Source: Dawidia soli | GTDB lineage: Bacteria; Bacteroidota; Bacteroidia; Cytophagales; Cyclobacteriaceae | Length of the DNA stretch: 64,000 nucleotides | NCBI RefSeq assembly: GCF_018598185.1 | Contig: NZ_JAHESC010000010.1 | Location: 1-64,000, forward strand | Direction: 5' to 3' | In this document: one piece after another, positions 29,866 to 39,283 of the stretch | Position numbering within the stretch: position 1 is the stretch's first letter | How the letters are laid out: every line of letters begins with the position of its first letter | Made by a program: the position numbers and the translations under genes | The notes under the pieces: model-generated | Seen by the model: only the letters and a program-made list of their open reading frames with translations | Databases searched by the model: none | What the model was told of the DNA's origin: nothing

Positions 29866-30912
29866 CTAATTAAACTTCACATAATGTTCCCACTTGTCGA
29901 GCACATCGACGAAGTCTTGCGGTAGCGGCGACTCGAATCGCATAACCTGTTTTGTTACCGGATGCTCAAAACCCAGCGTCCGGGCATGCAGCGCCTGTCG
30001 CGGCATCAGCTTAAAACAGTTGTCTACAAATTGTTTGTATTTGCTAAAGGTAGTGCCTTTCAACACCTGGTCGCCGCCATAGGTAGCATCGTTAAAGAGC
30101 GGATGTCCTAAATATTTCATGTGCGCGCGGATCTGGTGCGTGCGGCCAGTTTCCAGTTTGCATTCCACCAGCGAAACATAACGCAGGTCTTTTAACAGGT
30201 TGTAATGGGTGATCGCATGGCGGCCCATCGTACCGTCGGGAAAGGCGGCGGTCACGCGCCGGTCTTTTAAGCTGCGGCCCACGTTTACATTGATGGTGCC
30301 CGCCGGCGGTTCCGGCACACCCCATACCAGGGCGTTGTAGGTGCGCTCGATGGTGTGGTGAAAAAATTGCCGTGCGAGCCCGGTGAGCGTCACTTCGTCT
30401 TTGGCAATGACCAGCAGCCCGGAAGTATCCTTGTCGATGCGGTGCACCAGGCCGGGGCGCCCGTCGTTGCCCTTCATTTCGGGCAGGTTCTGGAAGTGAT
30501 ATACCAGGGCGTTCACCAACGTGCCGCTCCAGTTCTGGTAGGCGGGGTGCACCACCATGCCCGCAGGCTTGTCGACGATCAACAGGTGCGCATCCTCAAA
30601 GACAATGTTCAGGGGAATGTTCTCGGGCACAACCTCCGTATCGCGTGGTGGCTCCGGAAAAGAAACGGTAATGACATCGTTTGGATGCACCTTGTAATTG
30701 GGTTTCACATCCTTGTCATTTACCTTCACAAAGCCGTCGTGGATACCATTTTGTACCCTTGTACGTGTCGTATTGGCTATTCTGGCCAGTAGGAATTTGT
30801 CAATGCGCAGCAGCGCCTGCTTGCGGTCGGCCACAAACCGATAGTGCTCAAAAAGGGAATCGTCATCTTCCTGCTCCTGCCCACCGGGGAGAACATCGTC
30901 TTCTTCGATCAT
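29866..30912 (-). CDS. RluA family pseudouridine synthase (RluD-like)
   Basis: Isomerises uridine to pseudouridine in RNA, most likely 23S rRNA. An S4 RNA-binding domain covers about residues 35-85 (RIDKFLLARIANTTRTRVQN) and the catalytic domain about 105-330. The catalytic motif HRIDKDTSG is at 157-165 with the active-site Asp at 160. The order and length fit RluD, but the target uridines cannot be told from sequence. I chose ATG 30912 (348 residues) because the 15 codons before it in the open frame do not match the family. An acidic N-terminal tail (QEQEDDD) precedes the S4 domain. Confidence 0.92.
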   Translation of the reverse strand: MIEEDDVLPGGQEQEDDDSLFEHYRFVADRKQALLRIDKFLLARIANTTRTRVQNGIHDGFVKVNDKDVKPNYKVHPNDVITVSFPEPPRDTEVVPENIPLNIVFEDAHLLIVDKPAGMVVHPAYQNWSGTLVNALVYHFQNLPEMKGNDGRPGLVHRIDKDTSGLLVIAKDEVTLTGLARQFFHHTIERTYNALVWGVPEPPAGTINVNVGRSLKDRRVTAAFPDGTMGRHAITHYNLLKDLRYVSLVECKLETGRTHQIRAHMKYLGHPLFNDATYGGDQVLKGTTFSKYKQFVDNCFKLMPRQALHARTLGFEHPVTKQVMRFESPLPQDFVDVLDKWEHYVKFN

Positions 30913-31062
30913 AATCGCTGCAAAGGTAATGAAAGCATTGTAACGCAGCCTCCTCACCGGCTACCGGGCGGCATGCATGGGCATACTTTTTAAGGAAATA
31001 CATATAGATTTGAAACCTTACCGGTCATTGGCTTGTTCCATTTAAACCACCTAATGTAAAGT

Positions 31063-31311
31063 ATGGTCTTTGCAGAAGACATCCGGAAAACGATCCTGAA
31101 GCTCGCCGAGGAGCGGAGTGGGAAAGGCACATTTGATGTAACCGAAGTAGCCCGTGCCATTGATCAGCAGAACTGGCGTATGCTCATCGACCAGGTCAAG
31201 CTCGTAGCCGCCATGCTCGTGCGCGAAGGAAAGATCAGTGCGACCCCGTCAGACGCCGCCGCTTACACGGCACCCGCCAAGCGCCCGGGGAAGCCTGGCC
31301 CCAAATCGTAA
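31063..31311 (+). CDS. DUF3253 domain protein
   Basis: An 82-residue cytosolic protein. It carries the DUF3253 pattern: an N-terminal helix IRKTILKLAEERSGKGTF, then DVTEVARAIDQQNWR and the helix VKLVAAMLVREGKISAT, like a small winged helix. The basic, Pro-rich tail (PAKRPGKPGPKS) may contact nucleic acid. No function is known for the family. Confidence 0.72.
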   Translation: MVFAEDIRKTILKLAEERSGKGTFDVTEVARAIDQQNWRMLIDQVKLVAAMLVREGKISATPSDAAAYTAPAKRPGKPGPKS

Positions 31312-31389
31312 CTTCCCTTTACCTTTTGCTAAAAAAACATTTCTTTACCTGCGTGAAATTTCTTTCTTCACGTAGCGAAAACAATCTGT

Positions 31390-32271
31390 ATGAAGAAAAT
31401 CGCTTTGCTCTCGGTGCTGCTCGTATTGCTGTCGTGTTTCTCGAAACATACGCCTCCCGGGCCGTCGGATGCTTTTCAACCCGCTCGCAGAGTTGCGACA
31501 CTGACCGACAAAACGCTCGATGAAGTATCCGGCATCACGGCCAGCATCGCCAACCCCGGCTACCTGTGGGCACACAACGACAGCAACTCCGGTCCCGAAG
31601 TATTTCTGCTTGATACCGCCCTCCACGTGCGCCTTACCTGCGTACTCAAGGACATCGAAAACCGCGATTGGGAGGACATTGCCGTAGGCCCCGGCCCCGA
31701 TCCCACGAAGAATTATGTCTACGTAGGCGAGATCGGCGACAACCAGGCCAAGTATACCTACAAATATATCTACCGGTTTGAAGAACCGGTACTCGCCTTA
31801 GGGCAGACGCGGGTGGAAATAACCGACTTCACGACACTGTGTTTCCGGCTGGAAGACAAAAAGAAAGACACGGAGACGCTGATGATCGATCCCGCCACCA
31901 AAGACCTCTACGTCATTACCAAACGCGAAGAGCCTGTGCACGTATACCAGTTGAAATACCCCTATGACGGCGGCGATACACTGGTGGCGCGCAATGTAGC
32001 AGCCCTGCCGTTGACGCAGCTGGTGTCCGGCGACATCCTGACGGCCGGCGGCGAGATCCTACTGAAGAACTATAAGAAGATATACTATTGGCCCAACGAG
32101 GCCCACCTGCCGCCGGTATCGGCCCTGGCGGAGTTGCCGCAGGAAATACCGTACGAGGAAGAGCCGCAGGGCGAAGCCATCGCCTGGCGTCGCGACGGCG
32201 GCGGATTTTATACGCTGAGTGAAACGAAAGGCAAGAAAAAAACGTACCTGTATTTCTACGCGCGCAAATAA
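31390..32271 (+). CDS. Secreted propeller-like protein, paralogue A
   Basis: A 293-residue lipoprotein (lipobox LLSC near residue 15). I know no function for it. The mature part repeats short motifs that suggest a beta-propeller: EVSGITASIANPGYLWAHND, NRDWEDIAVGPGPD and YVYVGEIGDN, with a conserved end EEPQGEAIAWRRDGGGFYTL. The acidic residues in these motifs could bind Ca2+ or another metal. A close paralogue begins 18 nt downstream at 32290, so this is a tandem duplication within one transcription unit. Confidence 0.75.
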   Translation: MKKIALLSVLLVLLSCFSKHTPPGPSDAFQPARRVATLTDKTLDEVSGITASIANPGYLWAHNDSNSGPEVFLLDTALHVRLTCVLKDIENRDWEDIAVGPGPDPTKNYVYVGEIGDNQAKYTYKYIYRFEEPVLALGQTRVEITDFTTLCFRLEDKKKDTETLMIDPATKDLYVITKREEPVHVYQLKYPYDGGDTLVARNVAALPLTQLVSGDILTAGGEILLKNYKKIYYWPNEAHLPPVSALAELPQEIPYEEEPQGEAIAWRRDGGGFYTLSETKGKKKTYLYFYARK

Positions 32272-32289
32272 ACCCTCTTACCTTCCGGC

Positions 32290-33195
32290 ATGAAAAAGCT
32301 TCTGCTCCTGCTGTTGTTAGGCAGTCCCTGGCTGACCCTAGCACAAATCCACAGCTTTTACGACACCACTTTCTTTTTACCGGGCCAACGGCTGGCAGAG
32401 TCCAAGGCCCCCAAGCTGCAGGAGATTTCCGGCATTGCTGCGAGTATACGCAACCCCGGCTACCTGTGGGGGCTCAACGACAGTGGCAACCCCGCCGAAG
32501 TATTGCTCATGAACGACAGTCTTGCCATCAAGCTCGTCGTGGGCTTTGGGAAACGGCTGGTCAACCGCGATTGGGAAGATATCGCCGTCGGTCCCGGTCC
32601 GAAACCCGGCAAGTCCTATGTCTACGTAGCCGAGATCGGCGACAACCTTCAGCTGTTTCCCTACAAGGTCATCTATCGCTTTGAAGAACCGTCGCTGGCC
32701 GACGCCAACAAATATGGTCAGCTGGTCGTAAGCGATGTGACCCGCATCGTCTTCCGGTTGGCCGATGGCGTAAAGGATGCGGAGACGTTGTTGCTCGACC
32801 CCAGTACAAAGAACCTGTACGTCGTCTCCAAACGCGAGAACCCCGTGCACATCTATGCATTAAAATATCCGTACGACAACGCCGATACGCTGGTAGCACC
32901 CATCGTAGCCGAGCTGCCCTTGACATTGATCGCCGGCGGTGACATGCGACCCGACGGGTCCGTGGTATTAAAAAATTACCGGCGTGTATTCTATTGGGAT
33001 AACCCCACCCATAAGCCGTTGGAAGAATTGTTGAAGCAGGAACCATCCATCATTCCCTATGAAGAGGAACCGCAGGGCGAAGCCATGACCTGGCGACGCG
33101 ACGGATCAGGCTTTTATACGCTCAGCGAGCGTAACCCCGGCAAGAAGACCTACCTGTACTTTTACAAGCGTCGGGACGGCAAACCGGCTAAATAG
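32290..33195 (+). CDS. Secreted propeller-like protein, paralogue B
   Basis: A 301-residue exported protein with signal peptide ending in LTLAQ, so unlike its neighbour it lacks a lipobox cysteine. It shares with paralogue A the motifs EISGIAASIRNPGYLWGLND, NRDWEDIAVGPGP, YVYVAEIGDN, KYPYDNADTLV and EEPQGEAMTWRRDGSGFYTL. The pair may be one anchored and one soluble version. Its 3' end overlaps the convergent MATE gene by 8 bp, with no room for a terminator between them. Confidence 0.75.
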   Translation: MKKLLLLLLLGSPWLTLAQIHSFYDTTFFLPGQRLAESKAPKLQEISGIAASIRNPGYLWGLNDSGNPAEVLLMNDSLAIKLVVGFGKRLVNRDWEDIAVGPGPKPGKSYVYVAEIGDNLQLFPYKVIYRFEEPSLADANKYGQLVVSDVTRIVFRLADGVKDAETLLLDPSTKNLYVVSKRENPVHIYALKYPYDNADTLVAPIVAELPLTLIAGGDMRPDGSVVLKNYRRVFYWDNPTHKPLEELLKQEPSIIPYEEEPQGEAMTWRRDGSGFYTLSERNPGKKTYLYFYKRRDGKPAK

Positions 33196-34525
33196 TTTTG
33201 GCTTTCCACTTGCCTGAGCGGATGTAGAAGAAGGCCATGCTGAACATCGACAGCCAGTATACCCACTCCGAACCCCAGCCCCAGGTAATGGGCAGGTTGA
33301 GATATTCCAGCACGATGTATACGTAGCCGCAGTAGATCACGATCGTAATGAACTCGATGCGCAGGTTCACCACCGTGTTGCCAGTACCGGTCACGGCATT
33401 CAGCCACACAGTACCGACCGACATGAGCAACAAGGCGACCGATACAATGCGTACCACCGGGATGGCCTCCCGTATAAAATCATCACCTTGCCCATAGAAT
33501 GAGAGGAACCACTGCGGCGCCACGTTCAGACAGACAAAGATCAGCAGCGAAATGAAAAAGCTGATGCCCGAAACACGTTTGATCAGCGGCACCACCTCGG
33601 GCGTTCTTCCCTGCCCGATGATATTGCTCACCATGGTGTTGGTGGTCGAGGCAAACGCCCACGAGAAGATACCGAACAGCCCGAAGATGTTGCGCATGGT
33701 ATTCGAGATCGCCAGGGCACGTGCGCCGTGGTGCTCGATGAGCAGGTAAAAATATTCCCAGCTGGCAATGCTGATGGCATATTGCAAGATCAGCGGCAGC
33801 GACTGTACCAGAATAAGCTTTGTCACCGACCAGTTGGCCGACGTATCGTCAAAGAATGCGAACGACCGGTGTAAACCCTTCAGCCGGATAACGGCATAGA
33901 TCACCAGCAGCCCCGTGCCTTCGGCGATGATGGACGCATAGGCGGCACCATTGAACCCCAGCGCCGGAAAGCCGAGGTTGCCATAGATCAGGGTATAGTC
34001 AAGAAAGATATTCACGACCGCTTCGCTCAACGTACCCCACACCAGGAACCGCGTTTGGTTGGTGCCCACCAGCAAAGCGTTACGCATGACATACAGATAT
34101 AATAAAGGCAGGCCCCAGATGCGGATCAGCAGGAAGTCGATCACCTGTTCGGCGATGGCCGGGTTGTGGATCACCGCCCGCATGACCACAGGCGCCAGCA
34201 GGTACGTGGTCAGAATGCCGAGGGCGGCAATGCCCAAGGCGATCCACACACCGTGCAGGAACAGCCGGCCTATTTCGTGCGGCAGGTTTTGACCCGCCCG
34301 CCGGGCAATAAGAGCTTGCAGCCCGTTGTTCAATCCACTGCCGATCACCGCAAAGATCAGGTAATACACGCCCGTGATGCCCGCACTGGCTAATTCTTGT
34401 TCACCCAGGCCGCTGAGGAAGATGTTGTTGGTAATGAAATTGATCTGTGGCACCAACATCGAAAGCGTAATGGGCAGCGCCATGCCCAAAATAGACCGAT
34501 AACCTGTTTCTAACTTCAATTCCAT
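33188..34525 (-). CDS. MATE family efflux transporter
   Basis: A 445-residue inner-membrane protein with about 12 hydrophobic segments in two halves, as in multidrug and toxic compound extrusion pumps. These exchange cations for drugs or metabolites. It opens with GYRSILGMALPITLSMLVPQ, the usual MATE start, and the second half begins near residue 240 (LILVQSLPLILQYAISIASW). Substrate is unknown. It converges on the propeller-like gene with overlapping stops. Confidence 0.92.
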   Translation of the reverse strand: MELKLETGYRSILGMALPITLSMLVPQINFITNNIFLSGLGEQELASAGITGVYYLIFAVIGSGLNNGLQALIARRAGQNLPHEIGRLFLHGVWIALGIAALGILTTYLLAPVVMRAVIHNPAIAEQVIDFLLIRIWGLPLLYLYVMRNALLVGTNQTRFLVWGTLSEAVVNIFLDYTLIYGNLGFPALGFNGAAYASIIAEGTGLLVIYAVIRLKGLHRSFAFFDDTSANWSVTKLILVQSLPLILQYAISIASWEYFYLLIEHHGARALAISNTMRNIFGLFGIFSWAFASTTNTMVSNIIGQGRTPEVVPLIKRVSGISFFISLLIFVCLNVAPQWFLSFYGQGDDFIREAIPVVRIVSVALLLMSVGTVWLNAVTGTGNTVVNLRIEFITIVIYCGYVYIVLEYLNLPITWGWGSEWVYWLSMFSMAFFYIRSGKWKAKTI

Positions 34526-34835
34526 ACGCCCGCAAAGATTAGCAATGTGTCTTTCATACGGGTATACTGGACGAAAGTTTTTGTGAAATGAGTTGCCGTA
34601 TCGCTTATCGGCGCATCGCCATACGATGTTATCGATCCAGCCGGCGCGTCAGATCTGCCGGTCGGCAGAGCATGTAGCCGGCGCCGAGGCTGAACGAAAG
34701 TATAACAGCAGTGACGACGAGGGTGCGAAGGAGCCCCATAAGCATGGGGGTGGCCGTTGTCTTCCCGGGGTTTTTGTTTTGAAACGAAACCTCAACTTCC
34801 TTTCTTCGTTGTTTAGCTTTCAAACATCCCACTCT
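34526..34835. other. Intergenic region with one possible small membrane ORF
   Basis: The 310 bp between the divergent MATE and secreted-protein genes must hold both promoters. On the minus strand, 34629-34739 could encode a 36-residue peptide (MGLLRTLVVTAVILSFSLGA, then a basic tail) with a single hydrophobic helix. No family match is recognised and there is no clear ribosome site, so it is only a candidate. Nothing else is seen. Confidence 0.3.
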
Positions 34836-35639
34836 ATGAGATCAAAGATTTTACTGGTAGGGCTGGTAGGCGCGGCATGGCTGGCGTCGACCATGCCGGT
34901 ACGCGCGCAAGGGCTTATGAACAAGCTTAAGCAGAAGGCCGAGCAAGCGGCTGAGAAAGCGCTGGATAAAAAAGCACAAGAGAAAACGGGTGTGAACACC
35001 GGGAGCTCGTCGGACACACAAAGCACGAGTTCGTCCGGCAACAGCGCGGGCAACCCTGCCAACAAAGGCGGTGGCGGCCTGGTCACAACCCCCCCCGATG
35101 TAAAAGCAAATCTCGCCGACGCCGAAACGGCCTTCAAGGCCACCAGCTATGGCGAAGCACGGTATGCAGTACAGCAAGCCATGCTCGGTGTGGAGATGGA
35201 GATCGGTAACAAAGTGTTGTTATCACTGCCCGAGACCGTCAGCGGTCTTCCGTTCCAAAAGCCATCCGACAAAGTTACCTCCACCGGGTGGGGTTGGGTA
35301 GGACTCACCATCGAACGCGAATACCTCAAGGACGACAAACAACTGCGCACGCTCATCGCCAACAACTCGGCGTGGATGTCGGCGATCAACCTCTACCTGG
35401 CCAACGGTGGCTATGCGCAAACGACCGGCGGTGAACAGAACTGGAAACAAACCAAAGTAAAAGGCCACCGCGCCGTGATCGAATACGACGAGTCCACCGG
35501 CTACAAGCTCAGCGTACCGCTGGGACAAACCTCCCTCATCGTATGGGAAGCTGTCAACTTCGCTACCGAGCAGGAAGTCATGACCGCCGCCAATACGTTC
35601 GACATCGACGGTCTCATCAAGACCCTGGGCGAACAATAA
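34836..35639 (+). CDS. Secreted protein of unknown function, tandem paralogue 1
   Basis: A 267-residue exported protein with signal peptide ending PVRAQ. Residues about 23-50 are a Lys/Ala-rich amphipathic helix (GLMNKLKQKAEQAAEKALDK), followed by a low-complexity Ser/Asn/Gly linker. From about 90 on it resembles the next gene: LADAETAFKATSYGEARYAVQQAML aligns with LASARTAYDAGKLEDARFAMQQML, and both end with a strand-rich half. The ATG at 34836 is chosen because the signal peptide begins there; the 81 upstream codons in the same frame are not coding in character. Confidence 0.72.
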   Translation: MRSKILLVGLVGAAWLASTMPVRAQGLMNKLKQKAEQAAEKALDKKAQEKTGVNTGSSSDTQSTSSSGNSAGNPANKGGGGLVTTPPDVKANLADAETAFKATSYGEARYAVQQAMLGVEMEIGNKVLLSLPETVSGLPFQKPSDKVTSTGWGWVGLTIEREYLKDDKQLRTLIANNSAWMSAINLYLANGGYAQTTGGEQNWKQTKVKGHRAVIEYDESTGYKLSVPLGQTSLIVWEAVNFATEQEVMTAANTFDIDGLIKTLGEQ

Positions 35640-35671
35640 TCCGTTCATTCACCCTCTTAACAACGATCATC

Positions 35672-36265
35672 ATGAAGAAATTATCCATATTGATTGCCGC
35701 GTTACTGCCCTTCGTGGCCGGCGCGCAAGATTTTAACCAAGACCTGGCTTCGGCACGCACCGCCTATGACGCCGGCAAGCTAGAAGACGCCCGCTTCGCC
35801 ATGCAGCAAATGCTGAACGACATCGACGTGCTGGTAGGAAAGGAGATCATCAAAATATTACCGGCCAAGATGGATGCCCTCGCATCCAATCCGAAAGAAG
35901 ATCAGGTCACGGCCAATACCGGTATTGCCGGCGCGCAGGTACAGCGCACGTATGGCACCGGCACAAAAAATGCAACAGTCGACATCATGAGCAATTCGCC
36001 GCTTATCGGTTCCGTTAATGCCATTTTATCCATACCATTCATCGGAAATTCAGGCGACGGAACACAGAAAGTCGTGAAGGTGCAGGGGTATAAAGGCGTC
36101 TTGCAAAAGAGCGTAGACACCGAAACGAACAAAGAGAGCTTTACGCTGCAGGTGCCGCTGAGCTCGGCGTTGCTGACCTTCACCGTAAACGAAAGCAGCG
36201 AAGCCGATGTGCTGCGGCTGGCCAATACCATTCCCGTGACACAGATCGCCAAAATGGTGCAGTAA
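35672..36265 (+). CDS. Secreted protein of unknown function, tandem paralogue 2
   Basis: A 197-residue exported protein with signal peptide (residues 1-20, ending VAGAQ). Its whole mature part aligns with the C-terminal two thirds of the preceding gene, including the helical DLASARTAYDAGKLEDARFA segment and the KVVKVQGYKGVLQKSVD strand pair. It lacks the Lys/Ala helix and the Ser/Asn linker. The two genes are 32 nt apart and read in the same direction, so they are probably one transcript. The ATG at 35672 begins the signal peptide. Confidence 0.75.
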   Translation: MKKLSILIAALLPFVAGAQDFNQDLASARTAYDAGKLEDARFAMQQMLNDIDVLVGKEIIKILPAKMDALASNPKEDQVTANTGIAGAQVQRTYGTGTKNATVDIMSNSPLIGSVNAILSIPFIGNSGDGTQKVVKVQGYKGVLQKSVDTETNKESFTLQVPLSSALLTFTVNESSEADVLRLANTIPVTQIAKMVQ

Positions 36266-36315
36266 GATATAAGATATACTCAGACGCGTAGCGACAAGGA
36301 ATAGCCCGTCCGAAG

Positions 36316-36347
36316 AAAGGAGCCTCCGACACTGGAGCTCCTTTTTT
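36316..36347. terminator. Terminator between convergent genes
   Basis: The stem AAAGGAGC/GCTCCTTT is extended by TCC/GGA after one bulged C and is followed by a T-run. It lies between the plus-strand paralogue pair and the minus-strand gene at 36356. Confidence 0.75.
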
Positions 36348-36355
36348 ATTGGTCA

Positions 36356-37387
36356 TCAGTTCAGGCGTAGCTCGGCCTTCATGCCGCGCAACTGGTTTAA
36401 CAGCGCCTGCTGCCAGGTAACATCGGCATCCCACTTGGTGCCCAGGAAGACGTTACCCGAGTCGATGTGCTTGAAATAGACCTTATAGACGACCTGTTCC
36501 GAGGGAATGGTCTTCAGCTCCTGCTGCGGTCCCGGGTAGGTTACCGAGGCCAACGCCGTCTCTCCCGGCTTTACCTCGTAGCCCATCAGTTGTTTGGCTA
36601 CACTGCCACGGGTACGCACGATGCAAAGCACATACAGTGAGCCTTGCTTGCGCAGGTCCTTTTCGGGCACGCCGGGCTCTGTCATTTTATACTTAAGGGT
36701 ATAATTGTCTTTAAAGATCTGTTCGAGTTCTTTATCCAGTGCCTCGTCGCCGAACTTCGGCACGGCCAGCGGGTCTACTTTCAGGTCGATCGCAAAGAAC
36801 TCGTTGCGTTTGCCGAGAATGGGATTTATCGTCAGGCCTGTCTCCGGTTGGTCGTTGATCAGCAGGTTTAATTTCTTCAGCCCGCTGGCGCTGGTGCGGT
36901 ACATCGTCTTCAGGGCCTCCGTAAATATAGGGTTGCTTGCCGACCATGCAGATTGTTTGGGATCAAGCACGGTTTCCTTGCCGTTGAATACCGTGATCGT
37001 GATACGATACCCCGTGTCACCTTTCTCGATAAAGACCAGGTTGGAAAACTCGCGCTTGAGCAGGTAGTCGCCATAGGCGCGGGTAATGTCGTGGCTGGCC
37101 ATCAGCCCGTCGAGGTCGAAATACGCCACGGCGTCGACACCCGATCGCTGAAAATACTCTTGTGCTGTGAGCAGCTCTTTTTCGGTGAGGGTATAATCAT
37201 AAAAGACCGCGGTGCGTGTCGACAACAGCTTCTCGGGCATCGGGCCGGCGAGGTTCAGCAGGTCGATCCAATTGTCGGGTGCAAAATAACGCTGGGCAGC
37301 GGCTGGAAACAGGCCGGTAGACAAAACAAACAGGAGACACGCAGACAAAAAGCGCAGGTCCTTGGTCACAGGAGGCATCGGCAGCAT
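36356..37387 (-). CDS. Secreted protein of unknown function
   Basis: A 343-residue exported protein whose family I do not recognise. A signal peptide or membrane helix lies at about residues 13-31 (SACLLFVLSTGLFPAAAQ). The mature part mixes helices and strands and begins RYFAPDNWIDLLNLAGPMPE. There is no lipobox, no obvious metal-binding cluster and no repeats. The Rieske gene lies 32 nt upstream on the same strand, which could mean co-transcription. Confidence 0.65.
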   Translation of the reverse strand: MLPMPPVTKDLRFLSACLLFVLSTGLFPAAAQRYFAPDNWIDLLNLAGPMPEKLLSTRTAVFYDYTLTEKELLTAQEYFQRSGVDAVAYFDLDGLMASHDITRAYGDYLLKREFSNLVFIEKGDTGYRITITVFNGKETVLDPKQSAWSASNPIFTEALKTMYRTSASGLKKLNLLINDQPETGLTINPILGKRNEFFAIDLKVDPLAVPKFGDEALDKELEQIFKDNYTLKYKMTEPGVPEKDLRKQGSLYVLCIVRTRGSVAKQLMGYEVKPGETALASVTYPGPQQELKTIPSEQVVYKVYFKHIDSGNVFLGTKWDADVTWQQALLNQLRGMKAELRLN

Positions 37388-37419
37388 GGGTTAAAAACGC
37401 AAATAGCGACGAATGTATT

Positions 37420-37740
37420 TTAAATACCAATAAAAAAACCGCTTTCATCCGTTTTAATCGGATAAGTTTCCAGGTCGCGACAGCTGGAATCCGTGGCACG
37501 ACCGGTTTTTAGCTCAAACCGGTAGTTGTGCCAGGGGCAAATGATCTCCCCCACGTGGTTGACATGCCCCTTGCTGAGCGACTCATGGTTGTGGGTACAG
37601 GCGTCCTGAACCGCGTAAAAATCGTCGCCGTAGTGTACCAGCGCGATACGCCGGTCGTGTACCAGCAGCAGGCGTGGCTTGCCCGCCGGTAACTTTTCTT
37701 TCGCTTCGGTTACGCTTGAAAAGATTTTGATCCACTCCAT
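37420..37740 (-). CDS. Rieske (2Fe-2S) ferredoxin-like protein
   Basis: A small soluble protein of 106 residues with the full Rieske cluster motif: Cys48-x-His50 (CTHNH) and Cys68-x2-His71 (CPWHN). That binds a 2Fe-2S cluster through two Cys and two His. It has no signal peptide. The short length fits the ferredoxin component of a ring-hydroxylating dioxygenase or the small NirD-like type, but no reductase or oxygenase gene is adjacent, so the partner is unknown. Confidence 0.9.
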   Translation of the reverse strand: MEWIKIFSSVTEAKEKLPAGKPRLLLVHDRRIALVHYGDDFYAVQDACTHNHESLSKGHVNHVGEIICPWHNYRFELKTGRATDSSCRDLETYPIKTDESGFFIGI

Positions 37741-37802
37741 GTTCTTTGTCGTTGGTTGCCAGACCGGGAATCAATATCTTGTCTCCCCCACACCCCGATC
37801 CT

Positions 37803-39107
37803 ATGATGAAGATACGTCTTTGCAGTCTACTTTTGCTAACGCTCACCGCGGGCGCCATCGCCCAGGTAAATCCCAAACTGCAGGCCAGGCTTGAACAACA
37901 AGCCCGCCAGCTCGAACCCACCGTCATCACGTGGCGCCGCCACCTGCACCAATACCCCGAGCTCTCCAACCGCGAAGTAAAGACCGCCGCCTATGTCGCC
38001 GAACACCTGCGCAAGCTTGGCCTGGACGTACAGACCGGTATAGCACACACCGGCGTGGTAGCATTGCTGCGCACCGGCAAGCCCGGTCCCGTCATCGCCC
38101 TGCGCGCCGACATGGATGCGCTGCCGGTGACCGAACGCAACAACCTGCCCTTTGCGTCCAAAGAGAAAGCCATCTTTAATGACCAGGAGACCGGTGTCAT
38201 GCACGCGTGTGGCCACGACTCGCACGTAGCGATCCTCATGGCGGTAGCCGAGATCCTCAGCAAGAACAAGAGCGACCTCAAAGGTACCATCAAGTTTGTA
38301 TTCCAACCCGCCGAAGAAGGGCCGCCGGCAGGCGAGGAGGGTGGCGCCGACCTCATGGTGCGCGAAGGCGTACTCGACAACCCCAAGGTAGATGTGATCT
38401 TCGGCCTGCACATCCAGGGCATTCGCAAGCTCGGCCAGATCGCCTATAAACCCGCTGGCATGATGGCCGCATCAGACTGGTTCACCATCAAGGTAAAAGG
38501 CAAGCAGTCACACGGCGCCGCGCCGTGGCTCGGTATAGATCCCATTGTCGTGTCGGCTCAGATCATCAGCGGCATTCAAACCATCGTGAGCCGCCAAACC
38601 CAGCTTACAAAAGAAGCTGTCGTGATCTCTGTCGGTATGATCCACGCCGGTGTACGTCAGAACATCATTCCCGAGACGGCCGAAATGAGCGGCACGATCC
38701 GCACGTTCGATCCCGCCATGCAACAGGAGATACACGAGAAGCTAAAACGTACCGCCACGCTCATTGCCGAAAGTGCCGGTGCCACGGCCGAAATAACGAT
38801 CGATCGCAAGACACCGGTAACATTCAATGACCCTGTATTGACGGAAAAAGTGGTCGCCAGCCTCGTAAAGGCCGCGGGTGAAGAAAACGTCGCCCGCATC
38901 CCCGCCGATACCGGTGCCGAAGACTTTGCCTATTACCAACAGAAAGTGCCCGGCTTCTTTTTCTTTGTAGGTGCCTGCCCGCCCGATACCGATCCCGCCA
39001 AGGCCCCTTCGCATCATACTCCCGACTTCATGATGGACGAACGCGGCATGCTTACCGGCCTCAAAGCCATGCTCAACGTCACCGTCGACTATATGTATAT
39101 GAAGTAA
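37803..39107 (+). CDS. M20 family amidohydrolase, exported
   Basis: A metal-dependent amidohydrolase of 434 residues with a signal peptide ending AGAIAQ. It belongs to the M20D group (N-acyl amino acid amidohydrolase and IAA-amino acid hydrolase types). Metal ligands are visible in RADMDALP (101-108), MHACGHDSH (Cys136 and His138), QPAEEGPP (Glu), the central FGLHI His and SHHTPDF near the end. A dimerisation lid domain lies in about 210-330. It probably removes acyl groups from amino acids in the periplasm. ATG 37803 is chosen because it opens the signal peptide. Confidence 0.9.
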   Translation: MMKIRLCSLLLLTLTAGAIAQVNPKLQARLEQQARQLEPTVITWRRHLHQYPELSNREVKTAAYVAEHLRKLGLDVQTGIAHTGVVALLRTGKPGPVIALRADMDALPVTERNNLPFASKEKAIFNDQETGVMHACGHDSHVAILMAVAEILSKNKSDLKGTIKFVFQPAEEGPPAGEEGGADLMVREGVLDNPKVDVIFGLHIQGIRKLGQIAYKPAGMMAASDWFTIKVKGKQSHGAAPWLGIDPIVVSAQIISGIQTIVSRQTQLTKEAVVISVGMIHAGVRQNIIPETAEMSGTIRTFDPAMQQEIHEKLKRTATLIAESAGATAEITIDRKTPVTFNDPVLTEKVVASLVKAAGEENVARIPADTGAEDFAYYQQKVPGFFFFVGACPPDTDPAKAPSHHTPDFMMDERGMLTGLKAMLNVTVDYMYMK

Positions 39108-39283
39108 AAAAGCGCTGCAAGCAGAACAAGCGGCGTGAAAGCGCCCGCGGCGCCACGGTATTTACTTCCCCACATGCCATGTAAATTACTCTACAGCACA
39201 GTGCTCCTGCAAAGGTTTACGAGATCTATACTATACCACACATTGTGGAAAAATGTAGAATCAAAATCATTTCCTGAAAGAAC

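Noticed and set aside
34593-34835. 81-codon N-terminal extension of the secreted protein at 34836
   Set aside because: The added residues have no signal-like or family pattern; the signal peptide begins at 34836.
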